Shown: positions 55,928 to 64,000 of the stretch, piece by piece
How positions within the stretch are numbered: position 1 is the first letter of the stretch
Layout of the letters: every line of letters begins with the position of its first letter
Source of the DNA: Apiotrichum sp. Y4204
Taxonomy: Eukaryota; Basidiomycota; Tremellomycetes; Trichosporonales; Trichosporonaceae
DNA: 64,000 nucleotides
NCBI GenBank assembly: GCA_025531455.1
Contig: JAMYHL010000083.1
Span: 98,343 to 162,342 of the forward strand
Reading direction: 5' to 3'
The notes under the pieces: generated by a model
What the model was told of the DNA's origin: nothing
Seen by the model: only the letters and a program-made list of their open reading frames with translations
Databases searched by the model: none
Made by a program: the position numbers and the translations under genes

Positions 55928-56640
55928 CTAGATCTTGGCCTTGGGCTCGACCGGGATCCGCCGCTGCCCGTCCTCGGAGAAGCAAAACTGTGCCTCGACA
56001 GGAGTCATTGCGAGCGTGTGTGACCCAAACGCGGTGATTTTGTCATTCACCTTGAACGTGACCCTCGTAAACGCGAGTCTGCGGCCTTGGAGTGTGAGTA
56101 CTCATTCTGGCGTGTGGGTCGGAATTCGGAGACCCTCATAACTCCCCACCCATCCCACCCCACTCACCCTGCTGCACGGCCTCGCCCTCGGCATACAGAT
56201 AGTCCCCCAGCCCGCCGCTCGGCCGCAGAAACTCGTTTGACATGTTCGTGCTCACCGAGTCGGCGATCGGGTCCGCGAGCGTCGTGAGCGCCAGCCAGGT
56301 GACTGTGTCGACGAGCTGGCATCAGTGTGGGGGGTTTCTCGTTAACGCACCGTCATGACACACCCGCCGTGCATCGACTGCAGTCAGTAATGCGAGTCTC
56401 AAGGGTTGCTCCTCACGCCCTGGTTGTTCAGATTGTGCTTGCCGACCTTGAGGCGCGTGCGCACAAATCCCGGGCGCGCGTCGAGTATCTCGAGCTGCCA
56501 TTAGCATTACAGCACAGCAGTGGGACCCACGTCGCGGAGGACAACCGTGTCATGACCTGTTGTTAGCCCGATACACCGCTGTGCTCACCGCCAGTCAGCG
56601 TCTCGGCCCAGGCTTTGCGGACGTGTTCGAGGCAGGCCAT
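55928..56640 (-). CDS. Hotdog-fold thioesterase (PaaI/ACOT13-like)
   Basis: A 162-residue single-hotdog enzyme from six exons (56589-56640, 56531-56556, 56417-56494, 56351-56377, 56168-56315, 55928-56085) with introns of 32-82 nt. The start MACLEHVRKAWAETLTGG, the active-site loop NNQGSMHGGCVMTLVD, the strand VSTNMSNEFLRPSGGLGDYL and VTFKVNDKITAFGSHTLAM fit acyl-CoA thioesterase 13/PaaI proteins. It should hydrolyse acyl-CoA, perhaps in mitochondria or cytosol. Five introns in under 500 coding bases make this one of the most intron-dense genes here. A CGGACATGTCCG palindrome sits about 110 bp upstream of the start. Confidence 0.85.
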
Positions 56641-57032
56641 GATGAGATAAGATACAAGGACAAATGCCGTCTGTGCATACACATTCTTAAGGTGGGCCAC
56701 ATATCTTCATGTCGTTAGGCTGAGACAAGTGATGCAACATTGCTGCTCTCGGACATGTCCGTCGTTGTCGGGGCGGCTATTGATAGCCTTTAGCCGACTC
56801 GGGCCGGATGTCCAACAGTGGCGGCGAGCGAGACTGGACTTAGGCTGCATCCCACACAAGCACATGCCACTCGTGCACAATCAGAGAGCTCAGAGGCAAG
56901 GCATGCATTGCGTGCATCGCATTAGACATAGCACTGGCATCACACATGAAACACATGATATACACAGACTGATACAACTTGATCTTCCTCTTAAGATCCT
57001 GCGATTTCTTAGACCACCCTATTAATCTTGCC
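56641..57032. promoter_or_regulatory. Thioesterase promoter / vWA 3' flank
   Basis: 392 bp without a gene. It contains CGGACATGTCCG, a perfect 12-bp palindrome (56750-56761), in the upstream region of the minus-strand thioesterase gene; such CGG...CCG arrangements are typical zinc-cluster regulator sites. Confidence 0.55.
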
Positions 57033-58328
57033 CTAGTTGCGCCGGTCGAGACGGCGGTTGATACCGCCCAGGAGCACCTTGACGATCGCATCTCCCGTCA
57101 TCTCACCCTCGTACGGCACGGTATCCACGATATCACGGATATCGTACCGGTTCTCGAGCGCGTCGTCGAGGTCCTGCAGCGCCTCGGTCGCCTCGGCGTC
57201 CCGGCCAATCTGGAACATCTGGATACCGCACTGCGAGAGCGGGAAATCATACTTGTCAAGATACTTTGCAAAGCTGACCAGCGCGCTCTCGGGGTCGTCG
57301 GTCGGCGCGCCGTCCGTAATGACAATCAGGTTGAGCGGTTTCACAGTGTAGCAGTCGCCGCCGGTCCGCTGGCCTTCCTGGTACGCCGCGTCGAGTTCCT
57401 TGCGGTACTCGCGGAGCAGGCGGTCGAGGCGGGACCCGGTTGGCGTTGCGCCCTGCGGCTGCACACCCGCGAACAGCTGTTCGACGTCACGCCCGCGCTT
57501 TAGCCCCCGGCCAACGACCTTGGAGTTGAGAAAGTGGATGTCCACCCCATCGTCGTCGTACTTCATCGCATGCCCCACCACACCCGCGATCGCGCTCCGT
57601 GCCTCGCGCCACCGCCCGCCTGCCATCGATCCCGAGTCGTCCACCAGGAACACTGTGTCGTATTCGCGCAGCATTGCGAGCTGCTCCTCCCCGTCGATCA
57701 TCAAGGCTGCGACCGCCGACTCGATGGATGCAGGGGACCCGGTCCGTGCGGGGACGCCTGCCGGGGGTTGCGCAGCCGCAGGCGAGAGCGACGCGCCGCT
57801 GCGCGCCTGGCTCGTGGACATGGAGAGGGAGCGGTTGACGTTTGCGGAATTGCTGCGGGACGCGGGCCGGTGGCCCATCGAGAGGGAGGAGAGTTTGGAG
57901 TTTTTGCGGTTCGGGACCGGCGGGCTGGATGATGCCGGGGCGGGCACGGCTGGCGGCGTGCTGGGGGCGCCGTACGCCGGAGGTGGGGCATCAGGGGGGT
58001 GAAGGAGGATGACGGGGAAGACACGCGAGGCGGGGAGACCGCGCGCCTGCCGCACGCGCAGGAACGTGGGTCCAGTCGCGGTCGCGAGCTGGTGGCTGTG
58101 CTTTGCGACCGTCTCCTCGAGTACGTCGAGCTTGCGACCCACGTCGGCGGTCGACTTGCCGCGGCGCATCTTCGAGTCGACATAATTGTCTACCATTGAA
58201 TAGTAGTCGGCCTCGCTACGCGTGCTCGCCAGCCCGCATATCACCGTGTTGGCCTTTGTGGCCATGCCGAAGGGGACCTGGAGGTCAGTGGGGTCGGGCC
58301 GGGGGAGTGGGCTGTGGGGACATACCAT
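57033..58328 (-). CDS. von Willebrand factor A-domain protein
   Basis: A 415-residue protein. The C-terminal vWA domain has a complete MIDAS: VFLVDDSGSMAGGRW (D-x-S-x-S), the Thr in GATPTGSRL and the Asp in LNLIVITDGAPTDD. The N-terminal part (TKANTVICGLASTRSEADYYS, then a basic helix and AKHSHQLATATGPTFLRVRQ) and a Pro/Ser-rich linker are family-specific to fungi. There is no signal peptide, so it should act inside the cell as a metal-dependent binding module. The best model puts the initiator ATG alone in exon 1 (58326-58328), followed by a 48-nt intron (58278-58325, GTATGT donor, ACTGACC branch point) and exon 2 (57033-58277). An alternative is to start at an internal ATG five codons into exon 2. 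Confidence 0.85.
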   Translation of the reverse strand: MVCPHSPLPRPDPTDLQVPFGMATKANTVICGLASTRSEADYYSMVDNYVDSKMRRGKSTADVGRKLDVLEETVAKHSHQLATATGPTFLRVRQARGLPASRVFPVILLHPPDAPPPAYGAPSTPPAVPAPASSSPPVPNRKNSKLSSLSMGHRPASRSNSANVNRSLSMSTSQARSGASLSPAAAQPPAGVPARTGSPASIESAVAALMIDGEEQLAMLREYDTVFLVDDSGSMAGGRWREARSAIAGVVGHAMKYDDDGVDIHFLNSKVVGRGLKRGRDVEQLFAGVQPQGATPTGSRLDRLLREYRKELDAAYQEGQRTGGDCYTVKPLNLIVITDGAPTDDPESALVSFAKYLDKYDFPLSQCGIQMFQIGRDAEATEALQDLDDALENRYDIRDIVDTVPYEGEMTGDAIVKVLLGGINRRLDRRN

Positions 58329-59080
58329 TGGAGAGAGGTGTAAGTAAGTTTGGTTAAAAAGAGTAGTGCTGCGTGCTGCAGGGGATGAAGGATGATGTCC
58401 TGAATGCTGCGGATGAGATATCGATATCGATAGAGATGAAGAGTGAACGACAAGATTGCCCCGTGTCCTTGGCATCTTTATCTAGTATCTGCTCGAGGAT
58501 GCTCTCTCGTTGTCAGTTTTGTGGCACTGCCATCGCACGAAGCGGTGCAAAGATCCCAACCTTAACCCAAGCTACGCCATGTCACGTGATATACTTCAGC
58601 TGTCGTCGGCTGGGTCGGCTGGAGACCAAGGCGAGAACATTAGCCTAAAATGTGATGAATGCCAAAGAAGCGGTGTTCGCGAGAGATTGCCAGAGATAAG
58701 AAGAGCGCGATGCGATGCAGGCTGCCGAGGATAGCGATATCAACGAGTTGTGTTGCACAGGGCAGCGGGTTTGACGGCGTCGGCCGCGGAGGGTGGTCCG
58801 AAACGGAGAGGCGATGAGAAGTACGACGGTGTCGTACCTCAACGTTGACTGAAGGACACACTTTGGGTTGAGAGTTGGGTCATGTGGTGAACTGATCAGT
58901 CGCACTCGTACGCATGTTGCACTGACTGGAGCGACTCGTGGAGTGCAACTGTTGCAACTGTCACGCTCCACCTTTCGCGCATGGGCTGCCAAACTCGCGC
59001 CAGGCCGAGCCCATTGACCGTGATCTGTAACAACATAGTTCGTTTCTACCAGGGGTGTTTCCTGCAACTGCCACCTTCTA
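58329..59080. other. Intergenic region between vWA and permease genes
   Basis: This holds the vWA promoter and the permease 3' flank, both on the minus strand. No gene is visible; minus-strand frames of up to 140 codons lack recognisable features. Confidence 0.6.
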
Positions 59081-61138
59081 TCATGCCTCCTCCTTGTCGA
59101 TTGGGTCGACCTTCTCGCCCGTGGCCGACGCGAACGCGCTCACGGGCGCACCCAGCGCGGCACCAACAGTCTCCTCGCTGTCGCGCTTGCCGAGGCCGGG
59201 GATAATGTCGTGCACTGGCTCGTCGACGATCGCCTCGGGTGCCGGCCACAGGTAGTTGAGCAGGAGGTATATCGGCACCGCAATGGTGTACGCCACAAGG
59301 TTGCTAACCATGTACACGTACTTGATGTTACCGATGTTGATCGCGTTGTTTATCGAGTGGACCATACCGGGTAGGTTGGGCGCGACGGCGCACGCGAGCG
59401 CGACGTACGCGCGCCAGTTCCACCCGCCAAACCACGTGAGGCCCTTCCACTGCCACCCGGGCGAATAGCGGTAGATGCCTGTCGGGCGGTACATTTCGTA
59501 AATGTCGTACTTGCGGCCCTTGACGATGAAGAAGTCGACGACCATGAGCATCGCAATGGGCGCGAGCACAATCGAGTACGAGGCCATGAACGCGAGAAAG
59601 TTGGCGGCGCTGTTCATCACCTTCCACGGCACAAAGCCCCACACGCCTATCGTGATCGCGAACAGCTGCCCACGCTTGATGTCCATGTACTTTGGTGCAA
59701 GGGAGCACATGTCGTTTGCCGCGGAAATGGAGTTGGCAGTGATGTTGGTCGTGACGTTTGAGAGTGCCCATGCAAGTGCGCCGAGGAACATGGCTGCGCG
59801 TCCGCCGGGGGACGTGTTCCACTTGGCGAGAATGTCGTACGGCTGGTATAGATCCTCATTATAGACCGCGTACGCGCACGTCGCCGAGATGGCGGCACAG
59901 ATGGAGACGATCGTGTTGATAACCGGGAACGCCCAGATCTGGATCCAGTTGGACTTTGGGCTGCGGCAGTATCGCGAAAAGTCGCCAATGTTGAGGGAGA
60001 GCGTCGCCCAAGTGCCCTCCACGGCGGTGACGGCGGTCATGAACGCGACGAAGCGGGGCACACCGCTCTGGACACGGTTGCGGCCGCTGCGGAGCAGGTG
60101 GCCGGCATCGGGGCCCGCAATCTTCACTGCCCAGATAAGCGTGCCGATCGCGACCACGGGTACAACGGCCGCCTTGATGTTGAACACGGGCTTGAGCTTT
60201 GACGGGTGGATGAATATGAACGGCAGCTGGATGAGCCAGAAGATGAAGAAGCTGATAAAGTCCGAAGTGGTCGCGCCCTGCGACTCGGGCACCTGGTTCT
60301 TGAGGCGGAAGTACGACGGCCAGATGGCTCCGATCATGAGCGTCACAAACTGGCCTCCGCTGGATGTCAGCTGGCTGTCTCGCGAAGCGATGCTGCAAGA
60401 GGCACACCGAGTTCCGAGGAGACCGGCTCGGGAGCACCATCGAGTACACAATCGTATCAGCACTTCGAGCACTCACGACCACGAGTTTATGGAAAGCCAG
60501 AAGCACGCAATCACACAGCGAGACTGAATGTCAGCTTTATCATCGATGCAAAACCGTCCGCACCCCCCACGGTACCCTCTGCCACGGCGCACTCACAAAG
60601 ACGACAAACTTGCTGCCCCAGTACCCAAACGTCGTGCGGCAGGTGACCGCAAAGGGTGTGTGTGTTGTCGCTCCAATGATACCGTTGGCTGCCGTCAGCG
60701 TCCGTGTGGATGGATCGCGGATGGATCGCGGGGGGTTGATACCACGCCGCTGGCGCGTCGCTCCGCTCCGCACTCACCAGTAATCACCACGGCCACCAGT
60801 GCCGAGCCGACAAGCACGGCGAGACACGACTCCCACCACGTGAGGCCGAGCGTGACGAACGCGGACACGGTGGCCCACGAGTTCTGCGTGTCAGGCCGCG
60901 TCCAGCTCCGCTCCGTTCCCTCTCAGCTCACGGGGTAGACGAGGTCCGAGATCCAGTACGCCGCAAACGTCCACGACGACCAGGTCCGGTGCTCTGGCGG
61001 CGAGGGATCGAGGTCTGGAGGTCAGTTATGGCCTGTGGGTGAAAGCTCACCCTTGTTGGACCAGACGTTGTCGGGCGCGATGCTCGACTCCTCCTTCTCG
61101 AGCACCCAGGTCGACTTTTTGAACGGGTTCGCGACCAT
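59081..61138 (-). CDS. NCS1-family nucleobase/allantoin/uridine permease
   Basis: A 564-residue, 12-helix permease of the NCS1 family (Fur4/Dal4/Fui1 relatives) importing a nucleobase, nucleoside, hydantoin or related vitamin across the plasma membrane. Six exons: 61051-61138, 60932-61014, 60778-60883, 60597-60688, 60477-60523 and 59081-60359, with introns of 36-117 nt. Family marks are NKDLDPSPPEHRTWSSW, AYWISDLVYPNSWATVSAF, GATTHTPFAVTCRTTFGYWG, SRCVIACFWLSINSWSGGQ (the small 47-nt exon), SLNIGDFSRYCRSPK and WGFVPWKVMNSAANFLAFM. The substrate-helix residues differ from well-known uracil permeases, so the cargo is left open. The cytosolic tail is acidic and Lys-containing, suitable for ubiquitin-dependent turnover (inference). 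Confidence 0.9.
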
Positions 61139-62480
61139 CGCGGCGGTGCGGTCTGCGGTCGGTCTTTTCGTGGGGTTTGCTGGCGGTGGTGGCCTGGTTG
61201 CCTTTGTCGTCGGGAGGTCTGAGTTTTGCGGCTACCTGCTGTTCGCCTCTCCAGCTTTGAGCATGGAGAGGAGAAGAGAGACAAGAGGAATGCTTATCGC
61301 GCGCTCAATACGCTGCTCGGTGCATGGTACTGCTGCATGCTGTAAAGATCTTCACCGTACAATGTCTTTGCTCTGCTTCGAGGTGCACACGCCGAGACAT
61401 TTGTCTATGAAAATTAATTTTGGTCCCAATCTGGCATCTCCCGCACCTTTTTGGTCCTTTTCTGCAAACGTCAGCCAGGCGCACCGCATACTTATGCGCA
61501 CACGGCATACGGTATGACAGCAGAGGCTCTCGAGACTCGAGTCCGAGGCAATGGCCCAGAAGGCCGGAGGAACCGGGGGACCGCGAGGTGCACACGAGCA
61601 GCCAAAGGCCTTATCGCGACCCTGCCCTGAGCCTCAAGCGAGCCACAAATCCATGTCTCTCCTTGCGCACCTTCCCTGCTGGGGTGGTCGTGTGCGCGCT
61701 CCTCGCTCCTCCGCCCTCTGGCTGCTCCGAATACAACCCCCGGAGCCCAGAGCAGGAGCCACGGAGAAATGGCGTCGGACAGAAAGTTTTTGTCAGCGGC
61801 CCTGAGCCTGAACGGAGGCACATCGATGCCTCCTCAAGCAGGGAGCACCAGGCAGCCGGCTGACAGAGCGCTGCCAAAAGACCCAGATACGCGGTACACT
61901 GCTGCCCCGTTCTGTCCATGCCCCGGCTGCACGGCTCCCAGTTCCCGATCAATGTGCCTCTGGCCGAGTGAGAGCGCGTTGGTGCCTCGTTCGCGCCGGT
62001 CATGGGATCATGGATCATGGACCGCGACGACTGAAGCGACCTTTTGTAATCGGCAGAGCGTGAGAGCCCGCTTCGGCTTCGCTGCTGCAGCTTTCCGATC
62101 GCATGCCGGATTTCAGGTGCTGCAGAATTTTCTGCACTGCGGATGTAGAGACCGAGCTGGCCGAGCCACGACCGAAAGAGCATGAGCGTGGCTCCTGATT
62201 GTGGCACCTCGGCGACCTCCGACCTCGACAATAACGTGTACACCACGCAGTATTCATGCTCTACAGCTCAGGATCTCATGCACGTGCGAAGTCTGCCGGC
62301 TTGCTAGCATACAGCGGCTACCTGCAATTACCGCTGATGCAATTGTGTCATCGAGCGGCGTCGGAGCCAGGGAATTGGCCGATGTCGTGGGGACTGTCAA
62401 CATCCTGCACATCTATCCGTACCGATCATCCTCTTATCTCTTCTCCATCTCTTCTCATCCCAAGATCATCGCTGCCCATC
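61139..62480. other. Divergent intergenic region, permease / DJ-1 gene
   Basis: No supportable gene. Frames up to about 210 codons on the minus strand have no recognisable features. The last 60 bp are a CT/TC-rich leader before the DJ-1 ATG. Confidence 0.6.
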
Positions 62481-63193
62481 ATGACGGTCAAGATCCTGCT
62501 GCTCAGTGGCGACTTTATCGAGGACTACGAGCTCTACGCGCCTCTCCAGGCGCTCGAGATGCTCGGCATCGAGGTCCACATTGTGTGTCCCGACAAGAAG
62601 GCGGGCGAGTCGATCCAGACGGCGCTGCACATTCTCGAGCCGGGACGGCAGACGTACAGCGAGCGCCCCGGCCACCCCTTTGACGTGACGCACTCTTTCG
62701 ACGAGTGTGCCGCCAATCTGGGGCAGTACGCGGGTCTCATCGTCCCTGGCGGCCGGTTCCCAGAGTACCAGCGCTACGACAAGCGCGTGCTTGACGTGAT
62801 CCGCTACTTTGCGGACAAGAAGCTCCCGATCGCGGCGCTCTGCCACGGCCTCCAGCTCCTCGCGGCCGCCGACGTCATCCGCGGGCGCGAGTGCTCCGCC
62901 TTCCCCATGTGCAAGCTTGATGTCGAGGCGGCCGGTGCCAAGTATGTCGACTTTGAGGCGTTCTCGAAGAATGTGCACGTCGATGGAAACATTGTCTCCG
63001 CGCCGGCGTACCCTGTGAGTAGAGGCTAAGCGGGGGTTTGGGATTGGAGGACAGTGCGGGCTAGGCCATACAAATGCCCTATTCGATCCTCTCGCCCCCA
63101 GCTGATACGGACCCGTTCACTGACACGCAGGCCATTGGCGTCTGGCTCAAGGCGTTTATTAAGCTCCTCGGCGTCAAGGTCGAGCTTCCCTAA
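62481..63193 (+). CDS. DJ-1/PfpI-family protein (class I glutamine amidotransferase-like)
   Basis: A 198-residue single-domain protein from exons 62481-63014 and 63131-63193 with a 116-nt intron. The nucleophile-elbow motif is ALCHGLQLL with Cys121-His122; VPGGRFPEYQRYDK and HVDGNIVSAPAYP, then the final AIGVWLKAFIKLLG helix, are typical of PfpI/YhbO-type proteins. Members act as proteases, deglycases or glyoxalase-like stress enzymes, and the exact activity here is unknown. The second exon supplies only the last helix. Confidence 0.9.
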
Positions 63194-63509
63194 AGGTCTA
63201 AGCGTATTGTTGTTGGAAGATGCATACGGAATGAAGGTGTGCAGATGGTGGGAGGCGCTTATCTTCTGATATGTCATGGGGCGTTGCCATTGGTTGGGAG
63301 ACCACTGACTGACTCGATCCGTGCTTACAGCCTGGAAGGACTCACCCGCAGGTATCGCTACCCACGCGCTGCTCTTCTCATAAGATATGATTACATCGTG
63401 CTACGCGGCCAGCGCGCAGACATCTAGACAATCTATGGGGGGTACAACAAGGAACTAAGAGCTTAACGCTACAGGTGGAAGGACTACAGAACAAGGAAAG
63501 AACGCAGCA
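63194..63509. other. Intergenic region between convergent genes
   Basis: The 3' flanks of the DJ-1 gene and the edge gene. No feature is visible. Confidence 0.65.
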
Positions 63510-64000
63510 TTAGGCGCCGGCCATACGAGGGGCGAACAGCATGCGCGCACGGTGCGCGACCCGGTCCTCCTGGAACGACCTGCGCTGCCCGCCGCCGTTC
63601 TTGGCAGCCTTTTCGGCCTCCTTCTTCGCCTTGCGCGCAGCCTTGTCCGCCTCTTTCTTGGCCTTGCGCTCCGCCTTGCGCTGCTGCTTCTCCTGTTCCT
63701 TTTGGGCCTTGCGTGCCGCCCTGTCCGCCTCCTTCTGTGCCTTCTTGTCCTCCTTGCTGCCGCTACCGCCGCCGCCGGACTTTTGCGTGCCGGTGCTCTG
63801 CGCGCCAGTGTTCGGCGAGGCAGTGTTCTGCGAGCCGACCGAGTTTGAGAGGGGGGTGTTGGCCGCAGGCGGGCTGGCAGGAGCGCTGGCTGAGCCGCCC
63901 GCCGTGGTGGTTCCAGTGGAGGTGCCGGAGGAGTCAGCGCCGGTTGTGCTAGTGGTGCCGGTGCTGTCCGTGGTACCAGTGCCAGTGCTAGTGCCAGTGC
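63510..64000 (-). CDS. 3' end of a Thr/Gly-repeat and Lys/Glu/Ala-rich protein (partial)
   Basis: The frame is open from the right edge to a TAA at 63510-63512 and encodes the C-terminal 162 residues or so. It begins with TGTSTGTGTTDSTGTTSTTG-type Thr/Gly/Ser repeats, continues through a Ser/Ala/Pro/Asn stretch, and then has a charged helix made of KEADRAARKAQKEQEKQQRK-like units (a probable coiled coil). It ends in HRARMLFAPRMAGA. The 5' part lies beyond the window, so function and localisation cannot be judged. The Thr/Gly-coding DNA is itself a short tandem repeat. Confidence 0.8.
   Translation of the reverse strand, partial: TGTSTGTGTTDSTGTTSTTGADSSGTSTGTTTAGGSASAPASPPAANTPLSNSVGSQNTASPNTGAQSTGTQKSGGGGSGSKEDKKAQKEADRAARKAQKEQEKQQRKAERKAKKEADKAARKAKKEAEKAAKNGGGQRRSFQEDRVAHRARMLFAPRMAGA

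Noticed and set aside
61611..62246. 211-codon minus-strand frame between permease and DJ-1 genes
   Set aside because: No domain, no signal peptide and no splice logic. It looks like a chance frame in non-coding sequence.

Overview
The window is nuclear DNA of a GC-rich basidiomycete fungus, most likely a Tremellomycetes yeast of the Trichosporonales type (Cutaneotrichosporon/Vanrija/Apiotrichum-like). The reasons are the gene content, many very short introns (about 29-60 nt) with GTGAGT-type donors, CTGAC/CTAAC branch points and CAG acceptors, compact genes on both strands, and a membrane-glycoprotein family seen mainly in basidiomycetes. The species assignment is inference. I joined exons by hand from splice signals, frame and family alignment. 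No RNA genes, CRISPR arrays or intact transposons were found.

Layout. 1.3-8.6 kb: a HAD phosphatase diverging from an aromatic/aminoadipate aminotransferase, an AceTr (GPR1/FUN34/YaaH) transporter with an apparent frameshift, and a proline iminopeptidase. 8.9-13.8 kb: a cysteine-free TenA-like protein, an M3 metallopeptidase and a kelch protein. 14.4-20.7 kb: an unrecognised protein with a Ser/Ala/Pro/Gly repeat tail, then two paralogous small secreted 12-cysteine proteins flanking a possible orphan gene. 20.8-27.4 kb: two paralogous single-pass membrane glycoproteins, head to head. 28-38 kb: a wax-synthase-type MBOAT and a giant Ser/Pro-rich protein of about 2,450 residues or more.

40.5-50.1 kb looks like a polyol/pentose utilisation cluster: a multi-pass membrane protein diverging from a Zn2Cys6 regulator, an L-arabinitol-4-dehydrogenase-like enzyme diverging from a short-chain dehydrogenase, and an MFS sugar transporter. 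Its intergenic regions share a CGGAC(N)GTTT-like motif, and the regulator's promoter holds a perfect 22-bp palindrome with a related half-site.

51.8-64 kb: an AA14-like secreted copper oxygenase candidate, an MCT-like MFS carrier, a hotdog thioesterase, a vWA protein, an NCS1 permease, a DJ-1/PfpI protein and, at the right edge, the 3' end of a Thr/Gly-repeat and Lys/Glu/Ala-rich protein. The most notable points are the putative polyol regulon, the cysteine-rich gene pair with the possible orphan gene between them, the glycoprotein pair, and the microexons and tiny introns.
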